Assembly: GCA_001507935.1 (NCBI GenBank)
Contig: LGET01000010.1
Location: 1-16,905 of the forward strand
Origin: Thermococcales archaeon 44_46
GTDB lineage: Archaea; Methanobacteriota_B; Thermococci; Thermococcales; Thermococcaceae
DNA: 16,905 bases
Direction: 5' to 3'
Positions 1 to 6,373 of the stretch are shown in pieces. The notes under the pieces were generated by a model. It ran no database searches, was not told the origin of the DNA, and was given only the letters and a program-made list of their open reading frames with translations. The position numbers and the translations under genes are program-made. Numbering within the stretch: position 1 is the first letter of the stretch; each line of letters begins with the position of its first letter.

Positions 1-115
1 CCTGCTTGGGGTAATGTGTTATGGTCTGAAAATCCTCCTCAGAGTCAAATACTGTTTAAATAACAGGGGGTGAAACTAAACACGCCCTCATTGAAATCAA
101 AATTTCTAACCCTAA

Positions 116-1120
116 TTAAAGCCCCACTCTGTAGTTCTCCACCCTTATTCCGGGTTCTTCTGTTACAACTCCAAACTCAAAGCTCTCAAAGTGCTTGTTT
201 AGGATATTTAATGCCTCCTCCTTCCCCTCCTGAGGAACAATAGCTATCATGCCTACGCCCATGTTAAATACCCTGAACATCTCCTCCAGCGGGACACCAT
301 TTTCATAGATCAATTTAAAAATCCCGCTGATTGGTGGCATTTCAAGAGAAAAACCATGATTAGTGAGGCGCTTGAGGTTTAATAACCCCCCACCGGTGAT
401 GTGGGCTAAGCCATGGACTTCAACTTTTTTGATGAGGTCGAGAATCGGCTTAACATATATCCTCGTGGGTTCAAGTAGATACTCCCAAATCTTTTTGCCT
501 TCAAATTCATATTCAAGTCCGTACTTAGGTATTAGGAGTTTTCTTGCAAGGGTTAACCCATTGGAGTGAATTCCTGAGCTTGAGATACCTATCACCGCAT
601 CCCCCGGCTTTATTTCCTTTCCGTTTATCACTTTATTTTTCTCGACAACACCGATAGCCGTACCGGCAAGGTCAAAGCCGTTTACTAGCTCCGGCAAGAC
701 TGCGGTTTCGCCACCAACTATAGCTATTCCGCTCTGCTTGGCTCCTTCGTAAAGACCCTTCGCTATCTCCTGAAAAACCTCATCATTTGGCTCCTTAACT
801 GCGAGATAATCCACCAAAGCAACGGGTTCCGCTCCAAGGCATATTAAATCATTCACATTCATCGCTACCATGTCGATCCCAATGGTATCATATTTCCCAA
901 CTGCCTCTGCAACTAAGGTTTTGGTTCCCACTCCATCCGTTGTCATCGCAAGGTAAAAGTCTCCAAAGTCCATCAACGCAGCGTAGTGTCCTATATCCTC
1001 CTTAGGTTCGCCTAGTTTTCCCTTCCTGAACTCAAAAGTCGCTTTTGCAAGAGAGATTATTCCTTTTAGAGCCCGTTGAGTCTTTTCATCGTCAACACCA
1101 GCCTGCGCATAGGTCAACAT
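116..1120 (-). CDS. purM: Phosphoribosylformylglycinamidine cyclo-ligase (AIR synthetase)
   Basis: PurM closes the imidazole ring of FGAM with ATP to give AIR, the fifth step of purine synthesis, in the cytoplasm. The 334-residue product has the family signatures in order: DGVGTK (62-67), the [12 protein letters not shown] segment (81-92) followed by GAEP, VGGETA (135-140), and [11 protein letters not shown] near the middle. This is the ATP-binding fold shared with PurL. The length is usual for PurM. I place the start at the ATG whose complement lies at 1118-1120 because GGTGAT precedes it by a few bases. An in-frame extension to 1180 exists but would run through the promoter region shared with purT. 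The gene diverges from purT across a paired-box operator. Identification is very secure; the start is likely but not proven. Confidence 0.96.
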   Translation of the reverse strand: MLTYAQAGVDDEKTQRALKGIISLAKATFEFRKGKLGEPKEDIGHYAALMDFGDFYLAMTTDGVGTKTLVAEAVGKYDTIGIDMVAMNVNDLICLGAEPVALVDYLAVKEPNDEVFQEIAKGLYEGAKQSGIAIVGGETAVLPELVNGFDLAGTAIGVVEKNKVINGKEIKPGDAVIGISSSGIHSNGLTLARKLLIPKYGLEYEFEGKKIWEYLLEPTRIYVKPILDLIKKVEVHGLAHITGGGLLNLKRLTNHGFSLEMPPISGIFKLIYENGVPLEEMFRVFNMGVGMIAIVPQEGKEEALNILNKHFESFEFGVVTEEPGIRVENYRVGL

Positions 1121-1150
1121 GATTATCACCGGAAGGTATTTGGGGGAAGG

Positions 1151-1218
1151 ATTTAAAAGTTTTATCATTTTTATGTTCAAAAACTCTTAAATATTCCCAA
1201 AGTTTTAACATACAAACG
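1151..1218. promoter_or_regulatory. Divergent purM/purT promoter with paired purine box
   Basis: The purT side has a TATA-like CTTAAATAT at 1186-1194. A TTTTAAATCC on the minus strand (1160-1151) could serve purM. The region carries TCATTTTTATG (1165-1175) and a second box starting ACAT at 1208; on the opposite strand the two boxes read as an inverted ATGTT/AACAT pair. The left box and central TATA match the elements before purD, purS and purL; the right box is the weakest copy, and the box spacing is 43 rather than 42. I infer a shared purine-responsive operator; the regulator is unknown. Confidence 0.6.
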
Positions 1219-1240
1219 TCAATAAATTTAGGTGATACCC

Positions 1241-2530
1241 ATGATAAGCATTAGAGATGAAATTGGAACACCCCTAACTGATTCTGCTGTTAAAATTCTC
1301 CTTCTCGGAAGCGGTGAGCTTGGAAAGGAAATAGCCATAGAGGCCCAAAGATTAGGAGTTGAGGTCATCGCGGTTGACCGATACCCAAACGCTCCCGCCA
1401 TGCAGGTAGCCCATAAGAGCTACGTTGGGAATATGAGAGACAAGGACTTCCTATGGAGCATCGTGGAGAGGGAAAAGCCAGATGCAATAATTCCGGAGAT
1501 AGAAGCAATAAACCTCGATGCCCTCTTTGAATTCGAGAAGGAAGGCTACTTTGTCGTTCCAAACGCAAAGGCGACATGGATAGCAATGCATAGAGAAAGG
1601 ACTCGCGAGACCCTTGCAAAGGAAGCTAAGGTTCCAACCTCCCGTTACGCATACGCCGAAACGCTGGATGAGCTCTACGAAGCTTGCGAGAAGATAGGCT
1701 ACCCCTGTCACACCAAGGCTATAATGAGTTCCAGCGGGAAGGGATCGTACTTCGTTAAAGGGCCAGAAGATATTCCTAAAGCGTGGGAAGTTGCAAAGAA
1801 AAAAGCCAGGGGAAGTGCTGATAAGATTATTGTTGAAGAGCATATAGACTTCGATATCGAAATCACGGAATTGGCTGTGAGGCACTTCGATGAAAATGGG
1901 AAGATAGTTACTACTTTTCCAGCTCCTGTGGGGCATTACCAGATCGATGGGGATTACCACTCAAGCTGGCAACCCGCTGAGATAAGTGAAAAGGCCGAGC
2001 GTGAGGTGTATAGAATAGCCAAGCGCATAACAGATGTTCTCGGAGGTCTCGGAATATTCGGCGTGGAGATGTTTGTCAAAGGGGACAAGGTATGGGCTAA
2101 CGAAGTTTCCCCAAGGCCTCACGACACCGGAATGGTAACCATGGCTTCCCATCCCACAGGATTTTCCGAGTTTGGGCTTCACGTTAGAGCTGTGTTGGGG
2201 CTCCCAATTCCGGCCATTGAGGAAAACGGCACCAGAAAGTTACCCGTCTTAACCCCCGCGGCTACACATGTTATCCTAGCCAATCAAGAAGGCTACGCTC
2301 CAAGGTTTAGGAATGTCTTCAAGACATTGAGCATCCCAAACGCAACCATAAGACTCTTCGGAAAGCCCGAAGCGTACAAAGGGAGAAGACTGGGTGTCGC
2401 ACTAGCCTGGGATAAGGATGTACAGGAAGCGAAGAGGAAAGCAGAGATGGTTGCCCACATGACCGAGCTTAGGACGAAAAGCGGTGAATGGCAGGATCAG
2501 GAATATGAAAAAAGGAAACATCTGCTTTAG
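1241..2530 (+). CDS. purT: Formate-dependent phosphoribosylglycinamide formyltransferase
   Basis: PurT formylates GAR to FGAR using formate and ATP, so it replaces the folate-dependent PurN. The 429-residue product is an ATP-grasp protein of usual PurT length. The N-terminal dinucleotide-like segment reads LLLGSGELGKEIAIEAQRLG. The ATP-grasp loop SSSGKGS is at 163-169. The C-terminal family signature RPHDTG starts near residue 292 and is followed by GMVTMASHPTGFSEFGLH. The ATG at 1241 has GGTGAT six bases upstream, so I prefer it to the in-frame GTG at 1232, which lies inside that ribosome-binding site. The gene is divergent from purM and convergent with purE, leaving only a 24-base gap at its 3' end. 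Use of formate suits a formate-metabolising anaerobe, though that is inference. Confidence 0.96.
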   Translation: MISIRDEIGTPLTDSAVKILLLGSGELGKEIAIEAQRLGVEVIAVDRYPNAPAMQVAHKSYVGNMRDKDFLWSIVEREKPDAIIPEIEAINLDALFEFEKEGYFVVPNAKATWIAMHRERTRETLAKEAKVPTSRYAYAETLDELYEACEKIGYPCHTKAIMSSSGKGSYFVKGPEDIPKAWEVAKKKARGSADKIIVEEHIDFDIEITELAVRHFDENGKIVTTFPAPVGHYQIDGDYHSSWQPAEISEKAEREVYRIAKRITDVLGGLGIFGVEMFVKGDKVWANEVSPRPHDTGMVTMASHPTGFSEFGLHVRAVLGLPIPAIEENGTRKLPVLTPAATHVILANQEGYAPRFRNVFKTLSIPNATIRLFGKPEAYKGRRLGVALAWDKDVQEAKRKAEMVAHMTELRTKSGEWQDQEYEKRKHLL

Positions 2531-2554
2531 GCCCTTTAATTTTTAATGAGAATA

Positions 2555-2986
2555 TTAGGCCTTCATTTTCTCCCTGTACTCTTCAAGCTTTCTCCTCAAG
2601 CTTTCATCTTTCAATGCTAGGATTTCTATCGCTAGCAATGCCGCGTTCTTTCCGTTATCAATTCCAACCGCAGCAACCGGCACGCCCGGAGGCATCTGGG
2701 CAATGCTCAGGAGAGCATCCAATCCGCCAAGCTTTGCCGAAACGGGGACTCCAATAACGGGTTTGGTTGTGTGAGAAGCTATAACGCCGGGTAAAGCAGC
2801 ACTTAATCCCGCTATGGCAATGAAAACATCGTAGTCCTTCCTCGCAAGCTCCTCAACTTTTTTAGGGTTCCTGTGAGCTGAAGCCACTTCAACATCGTAA
2901 CTAACTCCAAACTCATCAAACACCTTAGTGACTTTTTCCGCTATGTGTGAATCACTTTTGCTACCCATTACAACGAGCACCTTCAT
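2555..2986 (-). CDS. purE: PurE, class II-like AIR carboxylase or N5-CAIR mutase
   Basis: PurE forms CAIR. Class I enzymes rearrange N5-CAIR made by PurK, while class II enzymes carboxylate AIR with CO2. This 143-residue protein has GSKSD (8-12) and SAHRNP (36-41). In place of the class I AGGAAHLPG it has AGLSAALPG (59-67), which lacks the class I histidine and resembles the class II AGRSNALSG. Near the C-terminus it has GKNAALLA, close to the class II PKNAALLA. These comparisons are from memory of the family. No purK is visible in the window, which fits a class II role but does not prove it. GGTGA (complement at 2991-2995) precedes the ATG. The gene diverges from purD over a shared promoter region. 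The PurE family call is secure; the class is tentative. Confidence 0.93.
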   Translation of the reverse strand: MKVLVVMGSKSDSHIAEKVTKVFDEFGVSYDVEVASAHRNPKKVEELARKDYDVFIAIAGLSAALPGVIASHTTKPVIGVPVSAKLGGLDALLSIAQMPPGVPVAAVGIDNGKNAALLAIEILALKDESLRRKLEEYREKMKA

Positions 2987-3016
2987 GCTATCACCACATT
3001 GTTCTCTGACTTTTTC

Positions 3017-3084
3017 CCTTTATAAATTTTGCCATTTTTATGTTAAAACAAAGCTTAAAAATACCAAATTTTAACAAATTTATG
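3017..3084. promoter_or_regulatory. Divergent purE/purD promoter with paired purine box
   Basis: CCATTTTTATG (3032-3042) and ACAAATTTATG (3074-3084) are exactly 42 bases apart, with a TATA-like GCTTAAAAATA (3053-3063) midway. The inner flanks ATGTTAAAA and TTTTAACA also form an inverted repeat. A minus-strand TATA candidate for purE (AAATTTATAAAGG) is at about 3017-3030. From the plus TATA box, transcription should begin near 3085, which supports the purD start at 3094 rather than any upstream in-frame ATG. Confidence 0.65.
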
Positions 3085-3093
3085 GTGAAGATC

Positions 3094-4398
3094 ATGCGCG
3101 TCTTATTAGTTGGTGCCGGTGGAAGGGAAAGTGCAATCGCCGAAGCTCTTTCGAGGGATGCAGAGCTTTATGTTGTTGCAAAACATAAGAATCCGGGGAT
3201 TATGAGATTAGCAAAGGATTATGGGCTTGCAAAAGAGACCGATGTTCAAAAAGTCCTCGATTTTGCCCTGAAATGGGGCGTGGATTTAGCGTTCATCGGT
3301 CCGGAAGCCCCTTTGGAGAAGGGAATCGTGAACGTCCTTGAGGAAAACGGCACCCCAACCGTAGGCCCTACAAAAGAAGCTGCTCAACTCGAAACGAATA
3401 AGGCCTTTGCGAGGCAACTGATGGAGAAATACAAAATCCCCGGAAGAAAACTCTTCAGGGTTTTTGATGACATTGAAGAGATGAAAGCATGGATTGATGA
3501 GTTTGGAAAGCCAGTAGTTGTTAAACCCCTTGGACTTACCGGTGGTAAAGGAGTCAAAGTCGTCGGATACCAGCTGAAAGACAACGAAGAGGCAAAAGAG
3601 TATGCAAAGGCCCTGATAGAAAAAGATGGAAAGGTTCTCATAGAGGAGCGCACGGACGGAGTTGAATTCACGTTTCAGGTTTTCACCGATGGAAAGAAAG
3701 TCATTCCTATGCCCTTAGCTCAGGATTACCCTCATGCCTATGAGGGCGACGTTGGACCAATAACCGGCGGTATGGGCTCTTATTCGTGCGAAGATCATTT
3801 GCTTCCGTTTGTGTCGAAGGAAGATTATCAAAAAGCTTTCGAAACACTGAAAAAAACGGTTGAAGCCATGTCCAAAGAGGGAATCCCATACAAAGGCATT
3901 CTCTACGGCCAGTTCATGCTTGCAAACGATGAGCCGAAGATAATAGAGTTCAATGCCCGCTTTGGTGATCCAGAGGCCATGAATGTTCTACCAATTTTGA
4001 AAACTTCCCTTGTGGAGATCGGGGAGGGAATCATCGATGGTAACTTAAAGAAAGCTGAATTCGAGCAAAAAGCAACAGTTGTGAAGTATGTTGCCCCCAA
4101 AGGATATCCCACTGATCCAATAAGAGGAGTTAGACTTCAAATCAGCGAGGATAAAATCAGAGAAGAAGGGGCTAAAGTTTACTATGCATCAATTGATGAG
4201 AACTTCACAATGCTCGGCTCAAGGGCTCTGGCCATTGTGGGAGTAGCCGATTCTTTAGAGGAAGCTGAAAAGATAGCTTCTCATGGAATAAAGCACGTTA
4301 ATGGAGAAATCTTCTACCGCACCGATGTGGGAACTCAAGAGAGCATTGAGAAAAGAATTATGATAATGAAAAAGCTCAGGGGTGAGTTAAATGATTGA
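3094..4398 (+). CDS. purD: Phosphoribosylamine-glycine ligase (GAR synthetase)
   Basis: PurD joins glycine to phosphoribosylamine with ATP, the second purine step. The 434-residue product is a typical PurD ATP-grasp enzyme: GAGGRES at 7-13, the nucleotide-binding KPLGLTGGKG from residue 144, GDVGPITGGMGSY at about 218-230, and the metal-site motif FNARFGDPE further on. The ATG at 3094 follows GGTGA at 3085-3089. Upstream in-frame ATGs at 3040 and 3082 lie before or at the predicted transcription start. The last codons overlap the start of purP by 8 bases (ATG inside the end of purD), so the two genes are almost certainly co-transcribed and translationally coupled. No unusual residues seen. 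Identification very secure. Confidence 0.97.
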   Translation: MRVLLVGAGGRESAIAEALSRDAELYVVAKHKNPGIMRLAKDYGLAKETDVQKVLDFALKWGVDLAFIGPEAPLEKGIVNVLEENGTPTVGPTKEAAQLETNKAFARQLMEKYKIPGRKLFRVFDDIEEMKAWIDEFGKPVVVKPLGLTGGKGVKVVGYQLKDNEEAKEYAKALIEKDGKVLIEERTDGVEFTFQVFTDGKKVIPMPLAQDYPHAYEGDVGPITGGMGSYSCEDHLLPFVSKEDYQKAFETLKKTVEAMSKEGIPYKGILYGQFMLANDEPKIIEFNARFGDPEAMNVLPILKTSLVEIGEGIIDGNLKKAEFEQKATVVKYVAPKGYPTDPIRGVRLQISEDKIREEGAKVYYASIDENFTMLGSRALAIVGVADSLEEAEKIASHGIKHVNGEIFYRTDVGTQESIEKRIMIMKKLRGELND

Positions 4399-5533
4399 GA
4401 GAGAGCAGATTTTAGAAATTTTGGAAAGATATGATAAGGAAAACATCACAATCGGGGCTATTGGTAGCCACTCCGCCCTTGACATCGCAGATGGTGCCAA
4501 AGAGGAAGGCTTTAGAACGCTGATAGTTGCCCAAAAAGGAAGGGAAAAGACATACGCAAAGTACTTCAAAGAGAAGACAACAAAGGACGGCCTAACAAAG
4601 GGCTTCATCGATGAGGTAATTATTCTGGAAAAGTTCGGTAAAATCATCGATATTCAGGAAGAGCTTAGAAAAAGAAACGTCATCTTTATTCCCAACCGTT
4701 CATTTGTCGTTTATACCGGGATTGATAGGGTTGAGAACGAGTTCCCGGTCCCACTGTTTGGAAGCAGAAACTTATTAAGGAGCGAAGAGAGAAGTGAAGA
4801 GAAGAGCTACTACTGGCTCTTAGAGAAAGCTGGCTTACCCTATCCTGAGCCCGTCAAACCAGAGGAGATTGACGATGTTGGTCTCGTGATAGTAAAACCC
4901 CCTCATGCAAAGAAGAGACTTGAAAGGGGATTTTTCACTGCCGCAAGCTACAAAGAATTTAGAGAAAAAGCCGAGAAGCTCATGAAGCTTGGCGTAATTA
5001 CCGAGGAAGATCTAACCAAAGCAAGGATTGAGCGTTACATCATTGGCCCAGTCTTCAACTTTGACTTCTTCTACTCCCCAATTGATGAGGAAATTGAGCT
5101 CCTTGGAATAGACTGGCGCTTTGAGACAAGTTTGGATGGACATGTTAGATTACCTGCCCCCCAGCAGATGACCTTACCCGAGCATCAATTTGAACCAGAA
5201 TACACCGTTTGTGGCCATGCATCCTCAACACTAAGGGAGTCGCTTTTGGAGAAGGTCTTCGACATGGCCGAGCGCTATGTTGAGGCCACCAAGAAATATT
5301 ACCCACCCGGCATCATTGGGCCTTTCACACTTCAAACGGCTGTTGATAAAGACCTCAACTTCTACATCTACGATGTCGCCCCAAGAACCGGTGGTGGAAC
5401 AAACATCCACATGGCGATGGGCCATCCATATGGAAACGCTCTCTGGAGAAAGGAGATGAGCACCGGAAGGAGAATTGCTCTTGAGATAAAGCGTGCCATT
5501 GAGCTGGATGAGCTTGAGAATGTGGTTACATGA
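4391..5533 (+). CDS. purP: PurP-family ATP-grasp ligase (FAICAR synthetase or paralogue)
   Basis: PurP formylates AICAR to FAICAR with formate and ATP in archaea that lack PurH. The 380-residue product has the PurP frame throughout: IGSHSALDIADGAKEEGF near residue 25, VPLFGSRNLLR, IERYIIGP, LLGIDWRFETSLDG, TLRESLLEKVF, PPGIIGPF and a C-terminal STGRRIALEIKRAIELD. Compared from memory with the characterised Methanocaldococcus enzyme, several nucleotide-site segments differ. The glycine-rich GARGGRGYF is HAKKRLERGFF here, LRWESERS is LRSEERSEE, and ARVDGGTN is PRTGGGTN. It may therefore belong to the divergent second PurP group of Thermococcales, whose activity I cannot state. Its place in an operon with purD supports a purine role. 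It starts inside the purD stop region, with GGTGAG just upstream as ribosome-binding site. Confidence 0.85.
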   Translation: MIEREQILEILERYDKENITIGAIGSHSALDIADGAKEEGFRTLIVAQKGREKTYAKYFKEKTTKDGLTKGFIDEVIILEKFGKIIDIQEELRKRNVIFIPNRSFVVYTGIDRVENEFPVPLFGSRNLLRSEERSEEKSYYWLLEKAGLPYPEPVKPEEIDDVGLVIVKPPHAKKRLERGFFTAASYKEFREKAEKLMKLGVITEEDLTKARIERYIIGPVFNFDFFYSPIDEEIELLGIDWRFETSLDGHVRLPAPQQMTLPEHQFEPEYTVCGHASSTLRESLLEKVFDMAERYVEATKKYYPPGIIGPFTLQTAVDKDLNFYIYDVAPRTGGGTNIHMAMGHPYGNALWRKEMSTGRRIALEIKRAIELDELENVVT

Positions 5534-5599
5534 TTTACAATTTCTTGATTACTTTTCAAGAGTTTACTTATTTACAGACTTCGAATTTGGAGAAAGAAT

Positions 5600-5622
5600 C
5601 TTTTTGCTAGTTACTTTTTTTT
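5600..5622 (+). terminator. T-tract terminator after purP
   Basis: A run of five T (5601-5605) and a run of eight T (5615-5622) lie about 70-90 bases after the purP stop and before the peptide-cassette promoter. T-tracts of this kind terminate archaeal RNA polymerase. No stem-loop was seen. Confidence 0.45.
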
Positions 5623-5643
5623 AGAAATTTATTTACGAAAGTT

Positions 5644-5712
5644 TTAAGTATAAATATGTCTTTAGAATAATATGCCGATGTAACGATGAGGCAAAATAAA
5701 AAGGAGGTGGTG
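5644..5712 (+). promoter_or_regulatory. Promoter and strong ribosome-binding site of the peptide cassette
   Basis: TTAAGTATAAATATG (5644-5658) is a good archaeal TATA box, putting the transcript start near 5680. AAGGAGGTGGTG (5701-5712) is a very strong ribosome-binding site ending four bases before the first peptide ATG. It lacks the purine box, so the cassette is probably controlled separately from the genes around it. Confidence 0.55.
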
Positions 5713-5716
5713 TGAA

Positions 5717-5839
5717 ATGTTGAAAGTAGTAGAGACCACCTATGAAAGGGCCTCTAAATTTATTGGGATAACAGCATGTTCTGGTAGGGCAATTTGGTGT
5801 GGAGGAGATGGTTCAGTAGTACTATTGAAGCCATACTGA
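5717..5839 (+). CDS. Small two-cysteine peptide 1, putative RiPP precursor
   Basis: This is a 40-residue peptide beginning MLKVVETTYE and ending VVLLKPY. It is the first of three tandem relatives sharing the pattern TTYxRAxKFIGITACSG followed by GxG-like and C-G-G positions. The two cysteines (21 and 28) are separated by six residues and followed by GG. There is no signal peptide or membrane segment. A very strong ribosome-binding site and a TATA box precede it. I do not recognise the family. A set of near-identical short cysteine peptides directly before an ABC exporter is typical of bacteriocins, pheromones or other ribosomally made, modified peptides, so a precursor role is an inference. 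It is the most divergent copy: its tail after CGG differs completely from copies 2 and 3. Confidence 0.72.
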   Translation: MLKVVETTYERASKFIGITACSGRAIWCGGDGSVVLLKPY

Positions 5840-5841
5840 AG

Positions 5842-5859
5842 CTGTACAGATGTGTACAG
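5842..5859 (+). other. 7-bp RNA hairpin between peptide genes 1 and 2
   Basis: CTGTACA (5842-5848) and TGTACAG (5853-5859) are perfect inverted repeats around a four-base loop GATG, starting three bases after the peptide 1 stop. The second arm runs into GGGGTAGG, the only ribosome-binding-like sequence before peptide 2. There is no T-run after it, so termination is unlikely; transcript processing, stabilisation of the first cistron or damping of peptide 2 translation are possible. Confidence 0.5.
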
Positions 5860-5872
5860 GGGGTAGGATAGA

Positions 5873-6007
5873 ATGGTTCTAAAAATATTAAACACAACCT
5901 ATATTAGAGCAAATAAGTTTATCGGAATAACAGCATGTTCTGGAGAAGCTCTCATATGCGGAGGTACAGGACCAAATCCAACTATCAAAAATATAACATT
6001 GCCATAA
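5873..6007 (+). CDS. Small two-cysteine peptide 2, putative RiPP precursor
   Basis: This is a 44-residue peptide (starts MVLKILNTTY, ends NPTIKNITLP). It is 35 of 44 identical to peptide 3 and clearly related to peptide 1. Cysteines 22 and 29 keep the C-x6-C spacing and GG follows the second one. The tail PNPTIKN is shared with peptide 3 only. The ribosome-binding site (GGGGTAGG at 5859-5866) is weaker than those of copies 1 and 3 and sits against the intergenic hairpin, so its yield may differ. The function is not recognised; as with its neighbours, position before an ABC exporter suggests a secreted or processed peptide. Confidence 0.7.
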   Translation: MVLKILNTTYIRANKFIGITACSGEALICGGTGPNPTIKNITLP

Positions 6008-6031
6008 ATTCCTAATAAGGAGGTGTGTTTG

Positions 6032-6166
6032 ATGATTCTGAAAGTATTAAACACAACCTATATTAGGGCAAATAAATTTATTGGAATAACGGCATGCTCT
6101 GGGGAAGCTATCAGATGTGGAGGTGGAGGACCAAATCCAACCATTAGAAATCCACTATTATCCTGA
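6032..6166 (+). CDS. Small two-cysteine peptide 3, putative RiPP precursor
   Basis: This is a 44-residue peptide (starts MILKVLNTTY, ends NPTIRNPLLS), nearly a duplicate of peptide 2. Most differences lie between and after the two cysteines (22 and 29), while the first 26 residues differ at only two conservative positions. AAGGAGGTG (6017-6025) is a strong ribosome-binding site seven bases before the ATG. The glycine run after the second cysteine is four long here. Peptide function unknown; the tandem duplication with a drifting C-terminal part is what one expects of a precursor family with constant recognition region and variable product. Confidence 0.72.
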   Translation: MILKVLNTTYIRANKFIGITACSGEAIRCGGGGPNPTIRNPLLS

Positions 6167-6199
6167 TTCATTTAAACAAAAAGATGGAGGGGTGATGTG

Positions 6200-6373
6200 A
6201 TGGAAACACTTAACTTATTTTCTTCTCTTCAATTTTCTTATCATGTTCCCTCATTTAAGTTGGCAGATATCATTCTCGATAATAGAGATAAAGACACATT
6301 TATCTTGTATCATCCTTGGTCTCAAACGATTTCAGAAATAAATTATGAAAAGGTGCTTAATATATGTCAGTAA
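6200..6373 (+). CDS. 57-residue protein of unknown function, in the exporter operon
   Basis: This is a small soluble protein (starts METLNLFSSL, ends YEKVLNICQ) with alternating polar and hydrophobic stretches and no membrane segment. GGAGGGGTG (6186-6194) is a good ribosome-binding site. The last ten bases overlap the ABC gene start, so the two are translationally coupled. I do not recognise it. The pattern ADIILDN, then TFILYHPWSQTISEIN, then a short helix recalls the strands and final helix of PqqD-like peptide-recognition (RRE) domains, but it is shorter than the usual 80-90 residues and this is only a guess. It could also be the surviving N-terminus of a larger peptide-modifying enzyme. 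Real-gene evidence: strong ribosome-binding site, coupling, and context. Confidence 0.6.
   Translation: METLNLFSSLQFSYHVPSFKLADIILDNRDKDTFILYHPWSQTISEINYEKVLNICQ

Noticed and set aside
1..115. Promoter or gene start at the left edge (CTGTT/AACAG repeat at 52-66 with an AT core)
   Set aside because: A minus-strand TATA-like core and a GAGGAGG follow, but no start codon fits in the visible sequence, so nothing can be called.
1121..1180. N-terminal extension of purM by 20 residues
   Set aside because: The extension crosses a TATA-like site and part of the shared operator, has no ribosome-binding site, and the family N-terminus fits the start at 1120, which has GGTGAT before it.
1451..1960. 169-codon open frame on the minus strand opposite purT
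   Set aside because: It lies wholly inside purT, has no credible ribosome-binding site or recognisable domain, and purT itself is certain.
3040..3093. N-terminal extension of purD from the ATG at 3040
   Set aside because: It would begin inside the paired purine box and upstream of the TATA box; PurD proteins begin at the MRVLLVGAGG segment, which has its own GGTGA.
5800..6135. Double-glycine leader cleavage site in the peptides
   Set aside because: The GG follows the conserved cysteine pair instead of ending a leader, and the exporter lacks a C39 peptidase domain; such cutting would remove the conserved cysteines.
5717..6166. CRISPR-like repeat array
   Set aside because: The repeats are coding, about 155 bases apart and in frame with good ribosome-binding sites; there are no short identical repeats with unique spacers.
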